A stretch of 64,000 nt of DNA from Fidelibacterota bacterium. Lineage in GTDB: Bacteria > Fidelibacterota > Marinisomatia > Marinisomatales > TCS55. How positions within the stretch are numbered: position 1 is the first letter of the stretch; every line of letters begins with the position of its first letter. The notes under the pieces were generated by a model. The model made no database searches and was not told where the DNA came from. It worked only from the letters and a program-made list of their open reading frames with translations. The stretch is from assembly GCA_004124385.1 (NCBI GenBank), contig SCKN01000003.1:1-64000 (forward strand). Reading direction: 5' to 3'. The position numbers and the translations under genes were made by a program. This document shows positions 18,684-27,086 of this stretch, one piece after another.

Positions 18684-20465
18684 CTAAAATGGGTATTCTG
18701 TTTGACTGTAAATACGTTGTGCTACTTCACGTTTTAAATTTATAATATCTGTTGTTAACAACATCCGCCCTTGGAAATGGCGTAATTGATCGATGACTGG
18801 CGCAGTCATTTGACCACCATAAATTCCATTCAATGCAGTTAGAGACTTATTCAGCAAACGCAACACCATTTCTGCCGTAAAAATTTTAGCAATACTTGTC
18901 ACAGTACGATCATGATTGTCATCCTTCATTATTTTTTGTACGCGAACGACTGTACTTTCAGCTGTGTATAAATCGGTAAAAATATCAGCCAGCATTTCTG
19001 TAATCTGCTGCTCGTGCTTCAAATCCTGACCAAATTTATTCAGCGCTTCATTGAAAATATAAAGAGCAAGTCGCTTGCCGGTTTCAATCGCTTCACATTC
19101 GATTGCCAGAGGACCGTCATTTTCTTTCAATTTACCATTTGACATAAACTGTTCGATGGAACTGATGGCATCACGTATGGGCAACTCTTCCATTAATGCT
19201 TTTTTCATCATATAGCCGGTAATGATTTGGCGATTTATTTCATTGGTTCCTTCCCAGATTTGATTGATTCTGTTATCGCGATATGCCGATGCCATGGGAT
19301 ATTCTTCCAAAAAACCGTAACCACCAAAAATCTGTAAACCTTCATTGACAACAAATTGACTTGTTTCACTTCCAAATACTTTTGTCATAGATGTTTCGAT
19401 GGCAAATTTTTCCATGGCTTCTCCGACATGGATATAATAATCTGGGTCTGACTTATCCAAATCATCAATTTCTTTCTGCAATAGTCCGATAGTTCGATAA
19501 ACCATACTGTCAGCTGCAAAAGTGCAGACTGTCATATCAGCAATTTTTTTGACTATGGCATCAAACTGTGCAATGGGTTTCCCGAAAGCGCGTCTTTCCA
19601 GGGCATACTTGGCTGCAGCTTCGATGGCATTTTTGGATCCGCCTACACTGGAAGCACCCAATTTAAATCTACCAATATTAAGAACATTAAATGCAATGGT
19701 GGCTCCGGCACCCACTTTATAGAGAAGATTTTTAACGGGTACTTTAGCATTTTGAAAAATGAGTGACGTTGTGGATGATCCTTTCATACCCATTTTCTTT
19801 TCTTCGGCGCCGGTAGAAAATCCTTCCGTATCGCGATCAACGATAAATGCGCTGAACTTATTACCATCGACTTGTGCGAAAACAATAAATACATCTGCCC
19901 ATCCGCCATTGGTAATGAATATTTTTTCACCGTTTAAAATATAATGTTTTCCGTCATCTGAAAGAACAGCAGTTGTTTTTCCTGCAAGAGCGTCAGAACC
20001 GGCTGTTGGTTCTGACAAACCGTAAGCACTAATGATTTCACCAGTAGCAATTTTTGGTAAATATTTTTCTTTTTGTTCTGGTGTACCAAACCAAACGATT
20101 GGTAGTAAACCGATCCCTGTATGAACTGACCACGTAACTGCAAAAGAGGGGCTGTAAGTAAGTGCTTCAGCTACGATTGCAGATGTTACCTTATCAAGTT
20201 CCATTCCTCCGTACTCTTCGGGTATATCGATACCAAGGAGTCCCAATTCTCCCATTTCCTTGATTAAAGAAAGAGAAAGCTCTTTATCGAATTTTTCTAT
20301 ATCTTCTTTTTTCTCTAGAATGGTTTCTTTATCGAATTCTTTCACCATAGCATAGATTTCACGATGTTCATCTGTAAAATCTTCCCTTGAATAGACAACT
20401 GCTTCGTTTATAGGTTCAACGAGGAAACTGCCGCCCGTACGATATTTAGTTTGTGTATTTTCCAT
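18684..20465 (-). CDS. fadE: Acyl-CoA dehydrogenase
   Basis: 593 residues, the long FadE form of Bacillus type, with a C-terminal extension beyond the roughly 380-residue core. Core motifs are YGLSEPTAGSDA near residue 160 (FAD/substrate loop), FITNGGWAD, and QIWEGTNEINR near 408, which contains the usual catalytic Glu. It oxidises acyl-CoA to trans-2-enoyl-CoA, passing electrons to ETF. It is the first catabolic gene after the TetR regulator, 10 bp downstream. The combination fadE-fadA-fadN with TetR parallels the Bacillus FadR regulon. Confidence 0.94.
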   Translation of the reverse strand: MENTQTKYRTGGSFLVEPINEAVVYSREDFTDEHREIYAMVKEFDKETILEKKEDIEKFDKELSLSLIKEMGELGLLGIDIPEEYGGMELDKVTSAIVAEALTYSPSFAVTWSVHTGIGLLPIVWFGTPEQKEKYLPKIATGEIISAYGLSEPTAGSDALAGKTTAVLSDDGKHYILNGEKIFITNGGWADVFIVFAQVDGNKFSAFIVDRDTEGFSTGAEEKKMGMKGSSTTSLIFQNAKVPVKNLLYKVGAGATIAFNVLNIGRFKLGASSVGGSKNAIEAAAKYALERRAFGKPIAQFDAIVKKIADMTVCTFAADSMVYRTIGLLQKEIDDLDKSDPDYYIHVGEAMEKFAIETSMTKVFGSETSQFVVNEGLQIFGGYGFLEEYPMASAYRDNRINQIWEGTNEINRQIITGYMMKKALMEELPIRDAISSIEQFMSNGKLKENDGPLAIECEAIETGKRLALYIFNEALNKFGQDLKHEQQITEMLADIFTDLYTAESTVVRVQKIMKDDNHDRTVTSIAKIFTAEMVLRLLNKSLTALNGIYGGQMTAPVIDQLRHFQGRMLLTTDIINLKREVAQRIYSQTEYPF

Positions 20466-20475
20466 GTAACGACTC

Positions 20476-21072
20476 CTAATGTTTTTTCAAAATTCCTGCA
20501 AGTATGAAATCGGTGATTGTTTGCATATATTCCTTTACACTGACTCCATGTGTATCAAATAATGTAAACCAGTTTATGGATTCAATATTGACCATGATGG
20601 ATAAAGCAGTCATACGTATATCCAATTTTTTGAACTCTCCGGATTGAACGCCCCGTTGTATAATATCTTCAATTAATTCCAAGAAATGAGTATAGACTTT
20701 TTGGAGTTTTGTATTGAATTCATCATCTTTTTGGGCCATTGACCAAAATTCGGTAAGCGCTGCAAAGGGCTGGGGATCTGTTTCATACTGGTCTATGAAA
20801 AATTGAAATAAATCTTTTAACTGACGAGAAGGAGAGGCCTCTTCTTCCACAATATGGTTTAAAATAACACTATAGCGCTTGACCCAAAAATTGACTAGAT
20901 CAAGATACATTTCCTTTTTGGATTTGTAATACCAATAGATGGCTCCTTTGCTCAAATTAGACGATTGGACCACGTCATCCATACGGGCCTGCTCGTACCC
21001 ATTTTGAACGAGGACGTGTAGTGCCGCATCTAAAATTTGTTCTTTGCGTTGAGTTTGCAAGGATTCGTTCAT
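20476..21072 (-). CDS. TetR-family regulator of the fad operon (FadR-like)
   Basis: 198 residues. The N-terminal helix-turn-helix spans about 8-55 (QILDAALHVLVQNGYEQARMDDVVQ, then SNLSKGAIYWYYKSKKEMY). The helical ligand-binding C-terminal part fits the YsiA/FadR-type TetR group. It is the promoter-proximal gene of the beta-oxidation operon. A palindromic operator candidate lies 9 bp upstream (21081-21096), so autoregulated repression relieved by acyl-CoA is likely. The ligand is inferred from context, not from the sequence. Confidence 0.9.
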   Translation of the reverse strand: MNESLQTQRKEQILDAALHVLVQNGYEQARMDDVVQSSNLSKGAIYWYYKSKKEMYLDLVNFWVKRYSVILNHIVEEEASPSRQLKDLFQFFIDQYETDPQPFAALTEFWSMAQKDDEFNTKLQKVYTHFLELIEDIIQRGVQSGEFKKLDIRMTALSIMVNIESINWFTLFDTHGVSVKEYMQTITDFILAGILKKH

Positions 21073-21080
21073 AATCTAAA

Positions 21081-21096
21081 CCGACTGGTCGGTCGA
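21081..21096. promoter_or_regulatory. Putative TetR operator of the fad operon
   Basis: CGAC (21082-21085) and GTCG (21092-21095) are exact inverted half-sites around TGGTCG. An overlapping CCGAC/GTCGG repeat is also present. The site sits 9 bp ahead of the tetR start and shares its layout with the operator before the second tetR gene (23406-23423). Confidence 0.65.
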
Positions 21097-21232
21097 GTTT
21101 ACGATTGTTATATCCATACTCCAAATAATTTTCTGGAAATTGTTGCAAAGTATAAGTATAGTCTGTTAATTTGTTATTGAGACTAAATCTCATTAACAAT
21201 AACAAACTAATAAAAAGAGGAAAATATGAAAT

Positions 21233-22312
21233 ATGAGTAAAATAATAATTGGAGTTTTATGTATCGCTGGACTTATAGCGCAGGATGATTTTTTTGTGCC
21301 GGGAAGTTCCATCGGTGGATATGGAGAACTCCATTATAATAAAAGTCAATCCGGTGAAAATGCTGCAACAACTAAGTTGGATTTCCACCGTTTCATCATT
21401 TACTATGGCTTTTCATTTTCAGAGGAATGGTCATTTAAATCAGAAGTAGAATTAGAACATAATTTTGTAAAAGATGGTGAAGGTGAGTTGGAGTTGGAAC
21501 AAGCATTTGTAAACTATCACACAAACAAGTTTGGATTTCAAGCAGGTGTCATTTTGCTATCGGTTGGTCTTTTAAATGAATTTCATGAACCGCCCTTATT
21601 CTTGAGTGTAGAACGTCCGGATTACAGTAAATATGTTATTCCAACAACCTGGTTTGGGAATGGTGCTGCTGTTTACGGATCATTTGGTGACGTTAACTGG
21701 CGTTTTGCTCTTCTTGAAGATATGGATGGTGACGCAATCGGAAAAGGAATTCGCAGCAGCCGTGGTAAAGGGTATAAAACAACTGCTTATAATATGGTAA
21801 AAAATATGAGTATGAATTACACCGGTATCTCTGGTTTGCGCGTAGGCGGTTCTTATACGATGCATAATGCTCCTACATCTGCTTATTTCACCACGGATTC
21901 TGAAGGAAATTCAATTGTTAATGATGCTGATTCAGCTAGTGTCGGTTTTTCATTGATGGAAATTAATGTAAAATATAATGCAAATAATTTGTATGCTGTA
22001 TTAGAATATGGTTCAATTGCATATGAAAACAATCCTTTGGGTTATGAAACAAGTGGTGGTTATTATGTGGATTTGGGTTATAACGTTGGTTCAATCGTTG
22101 GATTAAAGGGGACATTAATGCCTTGGGTTCGTATGTCTGACTACAACCGTGGAAACGATGATGAGGATCAATATTATACCATAAATAGATTTGGTATAAC
22201 GTATTGGCCAATTTCAAATGTTGCATTTAAATTTGATTATGGAACCCATAAAAAAGAATCTGATGAAGATGCAAAAACTCAGATAAATATTGGTGTTGGC
22301 TATAATTTCTAA
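21233..22312 (+). CDS. Outer-membrane porin-like beta-barrel
   Basis: 359 residues. A short signal (MSKIIIGVLCIAGLIAQ) precedes the mature segment DDFFVPGSSIGGYGELHYN. The barrel has alternating strands, and the chain ends GVGYNF with a terminal Phe, as outer-membrane proteins do. The sequence LDFHRFIIYYGFSFSEEWSFKSEVELEH resembles the phosphate-selective-porin-like or DUF3570-like barrels found with metal or heme uptake systems. An AGAGGAAAA Shine-Dalgarno region precedes the start. Two exported/membrane redox-type genes follow immediately. The solute is unknown. Confidence 0.75.
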   Translation: MSKIIIGVLCIAGLIAQDDFFVPGSSIGGYGELHYNKSQSGENAATTKLDFHRFIIYYGFSFSEEWSFKSEVELEHNFVKDGEGELELEQAFVNYHTNKFGFQAGVILLSVGLLNEFHEPPLFLSVERPDYSKYVIPTTWFGNGAAVYGSFGDVNWRFALLEDMDGDAIGKGIRSSRGKGYKTTAYNMVKNMSMNYTGISGLRVGGSYTMHNAPTSAYFTTDSEGNSIVNDADSASVGFSLMEINVKYNANNLYAVLEYGSIAYENNPLGYETSGGYYVDLGYNVGSIVGLKGTLMPWVRMSDYNRGNDDEDQYYTINRFGITYWPISNVAFKFDYGTHKKESDEDAKTQINIGVGYNF

Positions 22313-22325
22313 TCTCCGAAGTCAG

Positions 22326-22874
22326 TTGTTAAAAAGAAGGCTGTGGTTTCGCACTGCAGTCTTCGCTTCTCTGATGATTTCGTCAATAATGGGCGGAATT
22401 AAGGAAGATGCAGAAAATATGATTATAAGTGAGTTCGGCAATGAATCAACACTTTCATTTACTAAATATATCCTTCCAAGTACAATTAAATCTCCCATCG
22501 AACGAAAGGTTAAACAGCATTTTAATTTGCCATTTGTATATATATGGGTCGTTTCACAAAATGATACTGTCTCCGGGTTTGCAATCTTGGATAATGTAAA
22601 AGGTAAATCGATGCCCATTACATTTATTGGAATGTATAATAACAAAGGGGCTATTATTAAAACGGCTGTAGTAAAGTATCGTGAGGCCATTGGCGGGGAA
22701 GTGGGTCAACCATCTTGGCAAAAACAATTTATTGGTAAATCAAAATCATCGGCTTTTACGGATGTGGATGCTATAAGCGGTGCAACCATTTCTGTGCACG
22801 CGGTAACTAAAGGAATTCATAAATTAACGATATTATTGGACATCATTAAAAGCGACTTAACAACAAATGAATGA
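22326..22874 (+). CDS. Exported FMN-binding-domain protein
   Basis: No ATG precedes the domain except one at 22374 that would remove the export signal. I chose TTG at 22326, just after the porin stop, because it gives a basic N-terminus and a hydrophobic signal (LLKRRLWFRTAVF then ASLMISSIMGG). The start remains uncertain; a TTG at 22290 is also open. The C-terminal half is an FMN_bind domain, with the flavinylation-type motif DAISGAT near residue 150 whose Thr is the expected covalent FMN site (ApbE-dependent in this family). It probably carries electrons in the periplasm. It overlaps the following membrane gene by 8 bp. Confidence 0.75.
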   Translation: MLKRRLWFRTAVFASLMISSIMGGIKEDAENMIISEFGNESTLSFTKYILPSTIKSPIERKVKQHFNLPFVYIWVVSQNDTVSGFAILDNVKGKSMPITFIGMYNNKGAIIKTAVVKYREAIGGEVGQPSWQKQFIGKSKSSAFTDVDAISGATISVHAVTKGIHKLTILLDIIKSDLTTNE

Positions 22875-23355
22875 ATTTAAACTTAATCAATTAGATGTTG
22901 GACTGCGCTGGTTTCTGGCAATATTTCTATTTGTTTTAGCCATGGGCGTAACTGTAGGATTGGTGTATGTAAGTACAACAACGGACATTAATCCCCAAGG
23001 GACCGTAGAGCATTATGTAGGTTCAGAAGTAGACGACTTCGATATTCCGGAAAAGTATCCCAAATCAGTGGATGCAATGCTCTTGACGACCCATACACAT
23101 ATTATTGCTTTTGCGCTCATCTTTGTTTTGCTTGGCGGGTTGTTTTATTATAATTCCATTATAAGCGCAACGTGGAAAAATGTGTTGATGATTGAACCAT
23201 TACTGGCTACACTGGTTACCTTTGGGTCAATTTGGGGCATACGTTTTATTCATCCTGCATTCAGCTATTTAACCATTCTTTCCGGCTCTCTTATGTATCT
23301 GTCGTTTTATACTATGACAACCATCCTGCTTTACGATCTGATCTTTAAGAAATAA
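22867..23355 (+). CDS. Small four-helix membrane protein, partner of FMN-binding protein
   Basis: 162 residues with about four membrane helices (roughly 15-35, 75-98, 105-125, 130-155) and a loop on the outer side after helix 1. Histidines sit at helix ends (TTHTHIIAFALI near 76 and RFIHPAFSYL near 126). They could ligate haem b, but no cytochrome motif is diagnostic. The gene overlaps the FMN-binding protein gene, so the two almost certainly work together, perhaps passing electrons from the membrane to the flavin. I do not recognise the family; this role is inference. Confidence 0.7.
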   Translation: MNEFKLNQLDVGLRWFLAIFLFVLAMGVTVGLVYVSTTTDINPQGTVEHYVGSEVDDFDIPEKYPKSVDAMLLTTHTHIIAFALIFVLLGGLFYYNSIISATWKNVLMIEPLLATLVTFGSIWGIRFIHPAFSYLTILSGSLMYLSFYTMTTILLYDLIFKK

Positions 23356-23405
23356 TCAATTTTCATTAGGTAATACTTGTAAATATTTACAAGGAGGTTT
23401 TAAAT

Positions 23406-23423
23406 TTCGACTAGTCAGTCGAA
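23406..23423. promoter_or_regulatory. Putative TetR operator ahead of the second tetR gene
   Basis: A perfect inverted repeat, TTCGACT (23406-23412) and AGTCGAA (23417-23423) around a 4-base centre, 22 bp before the tetR start. It is very similar to the operator before the fad-operon tetR. Confidence 0.72.
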
Positions 23424-23445
23424 TAATAAAACAGAGTTATAATAT

Positions 23446-24045
23446 ATGTCTATTTCAGATCGTCAAAAAGAAGAGCGGGAATTGCGCAAGGAACGCATTT
23501 TCTCCGGAGCCTTAAGTGTATTCAAATCTAAAGGAATCGATGGTGCTACCATGGATGAGATCGCCTCTGCGTCGGGTTTTGGTAAAGCAACGCTTTACTA
23601 TTATTTCCCCTCAAAGGAAGATGTGTTCTGTGGAATCCTGGAAAAAGGATGGTCGAAATTATTGGAAAGTTTGGAAGAGGAAATTCATTCTGACCAAACT
23701 CCCCGGAAAACATTTATCAATATTCTCATTAAGCTTACTCGCAATGCCCAGAAAAACCGGAACGAGTATGAATTTTTATTTAATGCCCCTAAAGCGATCA
23801 CGCATATTGAAATGAAAGACCAGTCCTGGAAATTGTATCAACATCGGCTCTATGCAACTCTGAAAGGACTGTTGGACGAAGGTATTGCCAAAGGGGAATT
23901 CCCCAATTTGGACCCCGACTTAATGTTCAAAGCTATTGGCGGCCTCTTTGTGGGGCTCATTTTCATGGGTGAAGACAATAAAGATATCACCGCCGACGAT
24001 ATTGAAAAACTGCTTAATAATCTAATCACAGCGCCAAAAAAGTGA
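23446..24045 (+). CDS. TetR-family transcriptional regulator
   Basis: 199 residues. The helix-turn-helix spans about 15-62 (IFSGALSVFKSKGIDGATMDEIA, then SASGFGKATLYYYFPSKEDVF), followed by a helical ligand-binding domain. The GTG start of the TonB receptor overlaps its stop codon, so regulator, receptor and lipoproteins form one operon. A palindromic operator lies just upstream, which suggests autoregulation and control of the receptor genes. The ligand is unknown; a haem, metal or lipid signal would fit the neighbours. Confidence 0.9.
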   Translation: MSISDRQKEERELRKERIFSGALSVFKSKGIDGATMDEIASASGFGKATLYYYFPSKEDVFCGILEKGWSKLLESLEEEIHSDQTPRKTFINILIKLTRNAQKNRNEYEFLFNAPKAITHIEMKDQSWKLYQHRLYATLKGLLDEGIAKGEFPNLDPDLMFKAIGGLFVGLIFMGEDNKDITADDIEKLLNNLITAPKK

Positions 24046-26174
24046 TCAACAGTATCCTATATATTATGCTGTTATTAACCATACCGGCTTTGGGGGAGGC
24101 GTCTCAAATTGTCAGCGGGCGCGTGGTGGATACCGCAACCAAAGCAGGAATTCCGGATGTAAATCTTTTCATACCATCCCAAAAGATTGGCGTGGCTACG
24201 GATAAAGCAGGCGCATTTCACTTTACTATGCTTAAGGATGAAAAAGCAAAACTGCACGTATCGCACATCGGGTATACTTCATCCACAATCCGGCTCAACG
24301 GCAGTACGGAAGATATGATTATTGCGCTGGATGAAACATTTTTCGAATTAGAGGATGTGGTGGTGACCAGTACAAGAACAGAAAAACTGCACCGCAACGT
24401 GCCGGTTGCTACAGAAGTCATCTCCAAAAAGGACATTATCGATTCCGGCGCGCTGAATGTGGCTGAACTGCTGTCATCAAGGTCTGGCGTCAGTTTGCAG
24501 ACATCTGTAGACGGCGGTTCCATGCTCAATATCCTGGGCATGGATTCACGGTACATTCTCATATTGGTGGATGGACAGCCCGTAACTGGAAAATTCAACA
24601 ATCGTGTTCAATTGGATCATATATCCACTAGCGACGTGCAGAAAGTAGAAATCATAAAAGGACCTAATTCATCGCTCTACGGAAGCGAGGCCATGGCCGG
24701 TGTGGTAAATATTATTACATCTACAAGTACATCAGATCAATCGTTGAATATTTCTGCTCGCTATGGTGGAACAGAAAATAAACTGACTAACGATGGGCTC
24801 AACCACGGTTCCAGCAGTTACAGGTTGGGCTGGACCCATACTTTTGGCACTCTTAAAGCATCTTTGAATGCTGATATGGAAAAGATGGAAACGGACAAAG
24901 AGATCCAGCAGATCGAAATTGATGATATTCATAAACAGTCCTTGCGGGGAAGGCTATTATGGTTAATGAATGCTGACCATACATTGACGGTTAACGGCAC
25001 AGTGTATAACCACGATGAAACCGGCGCATCGCAGCTGATGAATACGGAAACATTCATAGATCGCACAACCCTAATACTCACCCACGATTGGCAAATGCGA
25101 AATGGTTGGTTATGGAATCATGCCCTTCAAAACCACAATTACAGCAGAAATTATGTACAAACACGGCCTTGGGGTGATGTGGAAAGGGATGATATTACCC
25201 AAGAAGAAAATATCGAATACGAAGGCATGCTGAAAAAGAAATTTGGCTTGAATGAATTCAATGTAGGCCTGGAATTTTCCCAGGCAGCATACGTCTCTGA
25301 CCGTGTTGATAATGGGCGGCAGACAGTTTCATCTAAAAGTATTTTTGGCCAATTCGATGTCCATTTTTGGGGCAATATCAACGCAGTCATCGGTACACGA
25401 TTTGACATGTATAATGAAGACGAGCCGGTGATGAGCCCGCGGATCGGAATTATGTACACTTTTAATGACCGTTGGAAATTCAGGTCTACCTGGGGCAAGG
25501 GTTTCCGGACGCCATCTTTTATGGAGCGCTTCATTGACTGGGACCACGTCCAGTTCGGTTATCGGGTGCAGGGGAACCCTGACCTGAAGCCGGAAATATC
25601 AAATGGCTATACGGCAGGAGTGGAATATTATCACCCAACGGTGTATCAGGTCAGCCTCATGATGTATTACACCACATTCAAAAACCTCATTGAGGACTTC
25701 GCAATCGAGCCGGCGCTGTTGAGCTATCACAACATTGAAAAAGCCGTGTATAAGGGATTGGAAATTCAGGGCCGCTGGCGTGCATCCAGTTCTTTGGTAG
25801 CATCGTGGGGGTTAAATATAATCGATAATCGTGACGGAGATGGCAATATAATACCTAATACACAACCTTTATCAGCCTATTGCCGAGGCAGTTACCAAGC
25901 GCCTAGGCATGGATGGGGGTTTTCCACACGGGTCAAGTGGGTAGGCGCTTATACACCGGAAGAATACGATCCTGATAGTGGTACATATATTCATGCTACA
26001 GAGACATTAGCCGATTATGTTATAATTGACATTAGTACAAGCTTGAAGATTTGGAACCCCTTGATTATGAATTTTGGCATAAAAAATGCTGGGGATTACA
26101 CGCACGACCGTTACGGACCTTTCATCGGCCGGGCGGTGTACATTGAATTATCAATAACGTTAAAAGGAGATTAA
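24042..26174 (+). CDS. TonB-dependent receptor, HmuR/haem-siderophore type
   Basis: 710 residues from a GTG that overlaps the tetR stop. A signal peptide (about 1-20) leads into a CarboxypepD_reg-like domain (about 22-95, SGRVVDTATKAGIPDVNLFIP). A plug with classical motifs follows (EVIKGPNSSLYGSEAMAGVVNIIT near 205) and then a 22-strand-type barrel. RGNPDLKPEISNGYTAGVEY-like receptor signatures (here QGNPDLKPEIS) sit near 505. It imports an iron complex, haem or cobalamin across the outer membrane. The HmuY-like lipoprotein 2 bp downstream favours haem. Confidence 0.92.
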   Translation: MINSILYIMLLLTIPALGEASQIVSGRVVDTATKAGIPDVNLFIPSQKIGVATDKAGAFHFTMLKDEKAKLHVSHIGYTSSTIRLNGSTEDMIIALDETFFELEDVVVTSTRTEKLHRNVPVATEVISKKDIIDSGALNVAELLSSRSGVSLQTSVDGGSMLNILGMDSRYILILVDGQPVTGKFNNRVQLDHISTSDVQKVEIIKGPNSSLYGSEAMAGVVNIITSTSTSDQSLNISARYGGTENKLTNDGLNHGSSSYRLGWTHTFGTLKASLNADMEKMETDKEIQQIEIDDIHKQSLRGRLLWLMNADHTLTVNGTVYNHDETGASQLMNTETFIDRTTLILTHDWQMRNGWLWNHALQNHNYSRNYVQTRPWGDVERDDITQEENIEYEGMLKKKFGLNEFNVGLEFSQAAYVSDRVDNGRQTVSSKSIFGQFDVHFWGNINAVIGTRFDMYNEDEPVMSPRIGIMYTFNDRWKFRSTWGKGFRTPSFMERFIDWDHVQFGYRVQGNPDLKPEISNGYTAGVEYYHPTVYQVSLMMYYTTFKNLIEDFAIEPALLSYHNIEKAVYKGLEIQGRWRASSSLVASWGLNIIDNRDGDGNIIPNTQPLSAYCRGSYQAPRHGWGFSTRVKWVGAYTPEEYDPDSGTYIHATETLADYVIIDISTSLKIWNPLIMNFGIKNAGDYTHDRYGPFIGRAVYIELSITLKGD

Positions 26175-26176
26175 AA

Positions 26177-26689
26177 ATGAAACGAATAATTATATTGGGT
26201 TTGTCCCTGTTGATGACCCTGTTTATTGCTTGCGAAGATAAAAAAGATGATGCTGCTGTGGAAGAATCCACAGTCATCACCGTAACAACCGAAAATGTGA
26301 ATGATAGATCATTTTACTATAACCTAACTATTGAGGCGGAAGATACCAACACCTGGCATGTGTCATTGCAAAACATTGATGCGGGTGGAGGTTATTATAT
26401 GCCAAGTATTGTGCTAAATAATAGTGTCATGGTTACCATTGACAATTCAGTAAACTTTGATGAACTTGAAGAAATTCCCAGTAATGATCAATGGTCTACT
26501 GACATTAGTATAGTTGCTTATGGCGGTGACAACGAAGTATTAAACTATGATCAAACGAACCATACTATTAGTGTGTCAAATGATAATATTCTTATTTATA
26601 TCCCAACTACTCATCAAGTTTTTAAACTCCATTTTGATGAATATAGTGATGGTATTTTACTTTTCCAGTTTGATGAAATGACACAGTAA
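26177..26689 (+). CDS. HmuY-like haem-binding lipoprotein
   Basis: 170 residues with a lipoprotein signal (MKRIIILGLSLLMTLFIAC, lipobox LFIAC). The mature part is an all-beta domain with the HmuY pattern: a YYNLTIE strand, the TWHVSLQN (W-D-L-like) segment, and a C-terminal ILIYIPTTHQVFKLHFDEY followed by GILLFQFDEM. In Porphyromonas HmuY two His residues ligate haem; here His occurs in the TTHQVFKLHF segment. It sits 2 bp after the TonB receptor, the same order as hmuR-hmuY (inverted). It is likely surface-exposed and delivers haem to the receptor. Sequence identity to HmuY appears low, so this is a fold-level call. Confidence 0.65.
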   Translation: MKRIIILGLSLLMTLFIACEDKKDDAAVEESTVITVTTENVNDRSFYYNLTIEAEDTNTWHVSLQNIDAGGGYYMPSIVLNNSVMVTIDNSVNFDELEEIPSNDQWSTDISIVAYGGDNEVLNYDQTNHTISVSNDNILIYIPTTHQVFKLHFDEYSDGILLFQFDEMTQ

Positions 26690-26763
26690 CAATTTTACAG
26701 AGAAATAAAAATATCTATTGAGGGTGGTATTTGGTTGTAGCTTTTGAGAAATATGAGAATAAT

Positions 26764-27084
26764 ATGATAAAGTTAATTACATTTTTGGCATTATTACTTA
26801 TCCTTGGTTGTGAAGATAAAAAGGAAGATAAAATACTGGAAGCAGATGCTCTGCTGCGCTGGGATGGTGATTATTCTTACGATGGTTGCGGATTTTTTAT
26901 AGTCATATCAGAGAACGAATATAAACCTGAAGATGAAGTGGCTATTGACGATAGTTTTAAAGTTTATGGTGGTGTAGATGTTTTTATTAAATATGAATTA
27001 TTAAATGAAACGATTGAATATTATTGTGGTATGATGCCTTCGGAATTGGACGGCATTAAACTTCATTCTATAGAAAACAGATAA
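26764..27084 (+). CDS. Small lipoprotein of unknown function
   Basis: I start at ATG 26764 (106 residues) because it gives a proper lipoprotein signal (MIKLITFLALLLILGC, lipobox LILGC). A longer TTG-initiated reading from 26731 would bury it. After the Cys comes an acidic EDKKEDK stretch, very like the start of the preceding lipoprotein (CEDKKDD), which hints at a shared outer-membrane export signal. The remainder has two Cys (DGCGFF, YYCGMM) that could form a disulfide. I do not recognise a family. It is probably the last gene of the receptor operon. Confidence 0.65.
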   Translation: MIKLITFLALLLILGCEDKKEDKILEADALLRWDGDYSYDGCGFFIVISENEYKPEDEVAIDDSFKVYGGVDVFIKYELLNETIEYYCGMMPSELDGIKLHSIENR

Positions 27085-27086
27085 AT

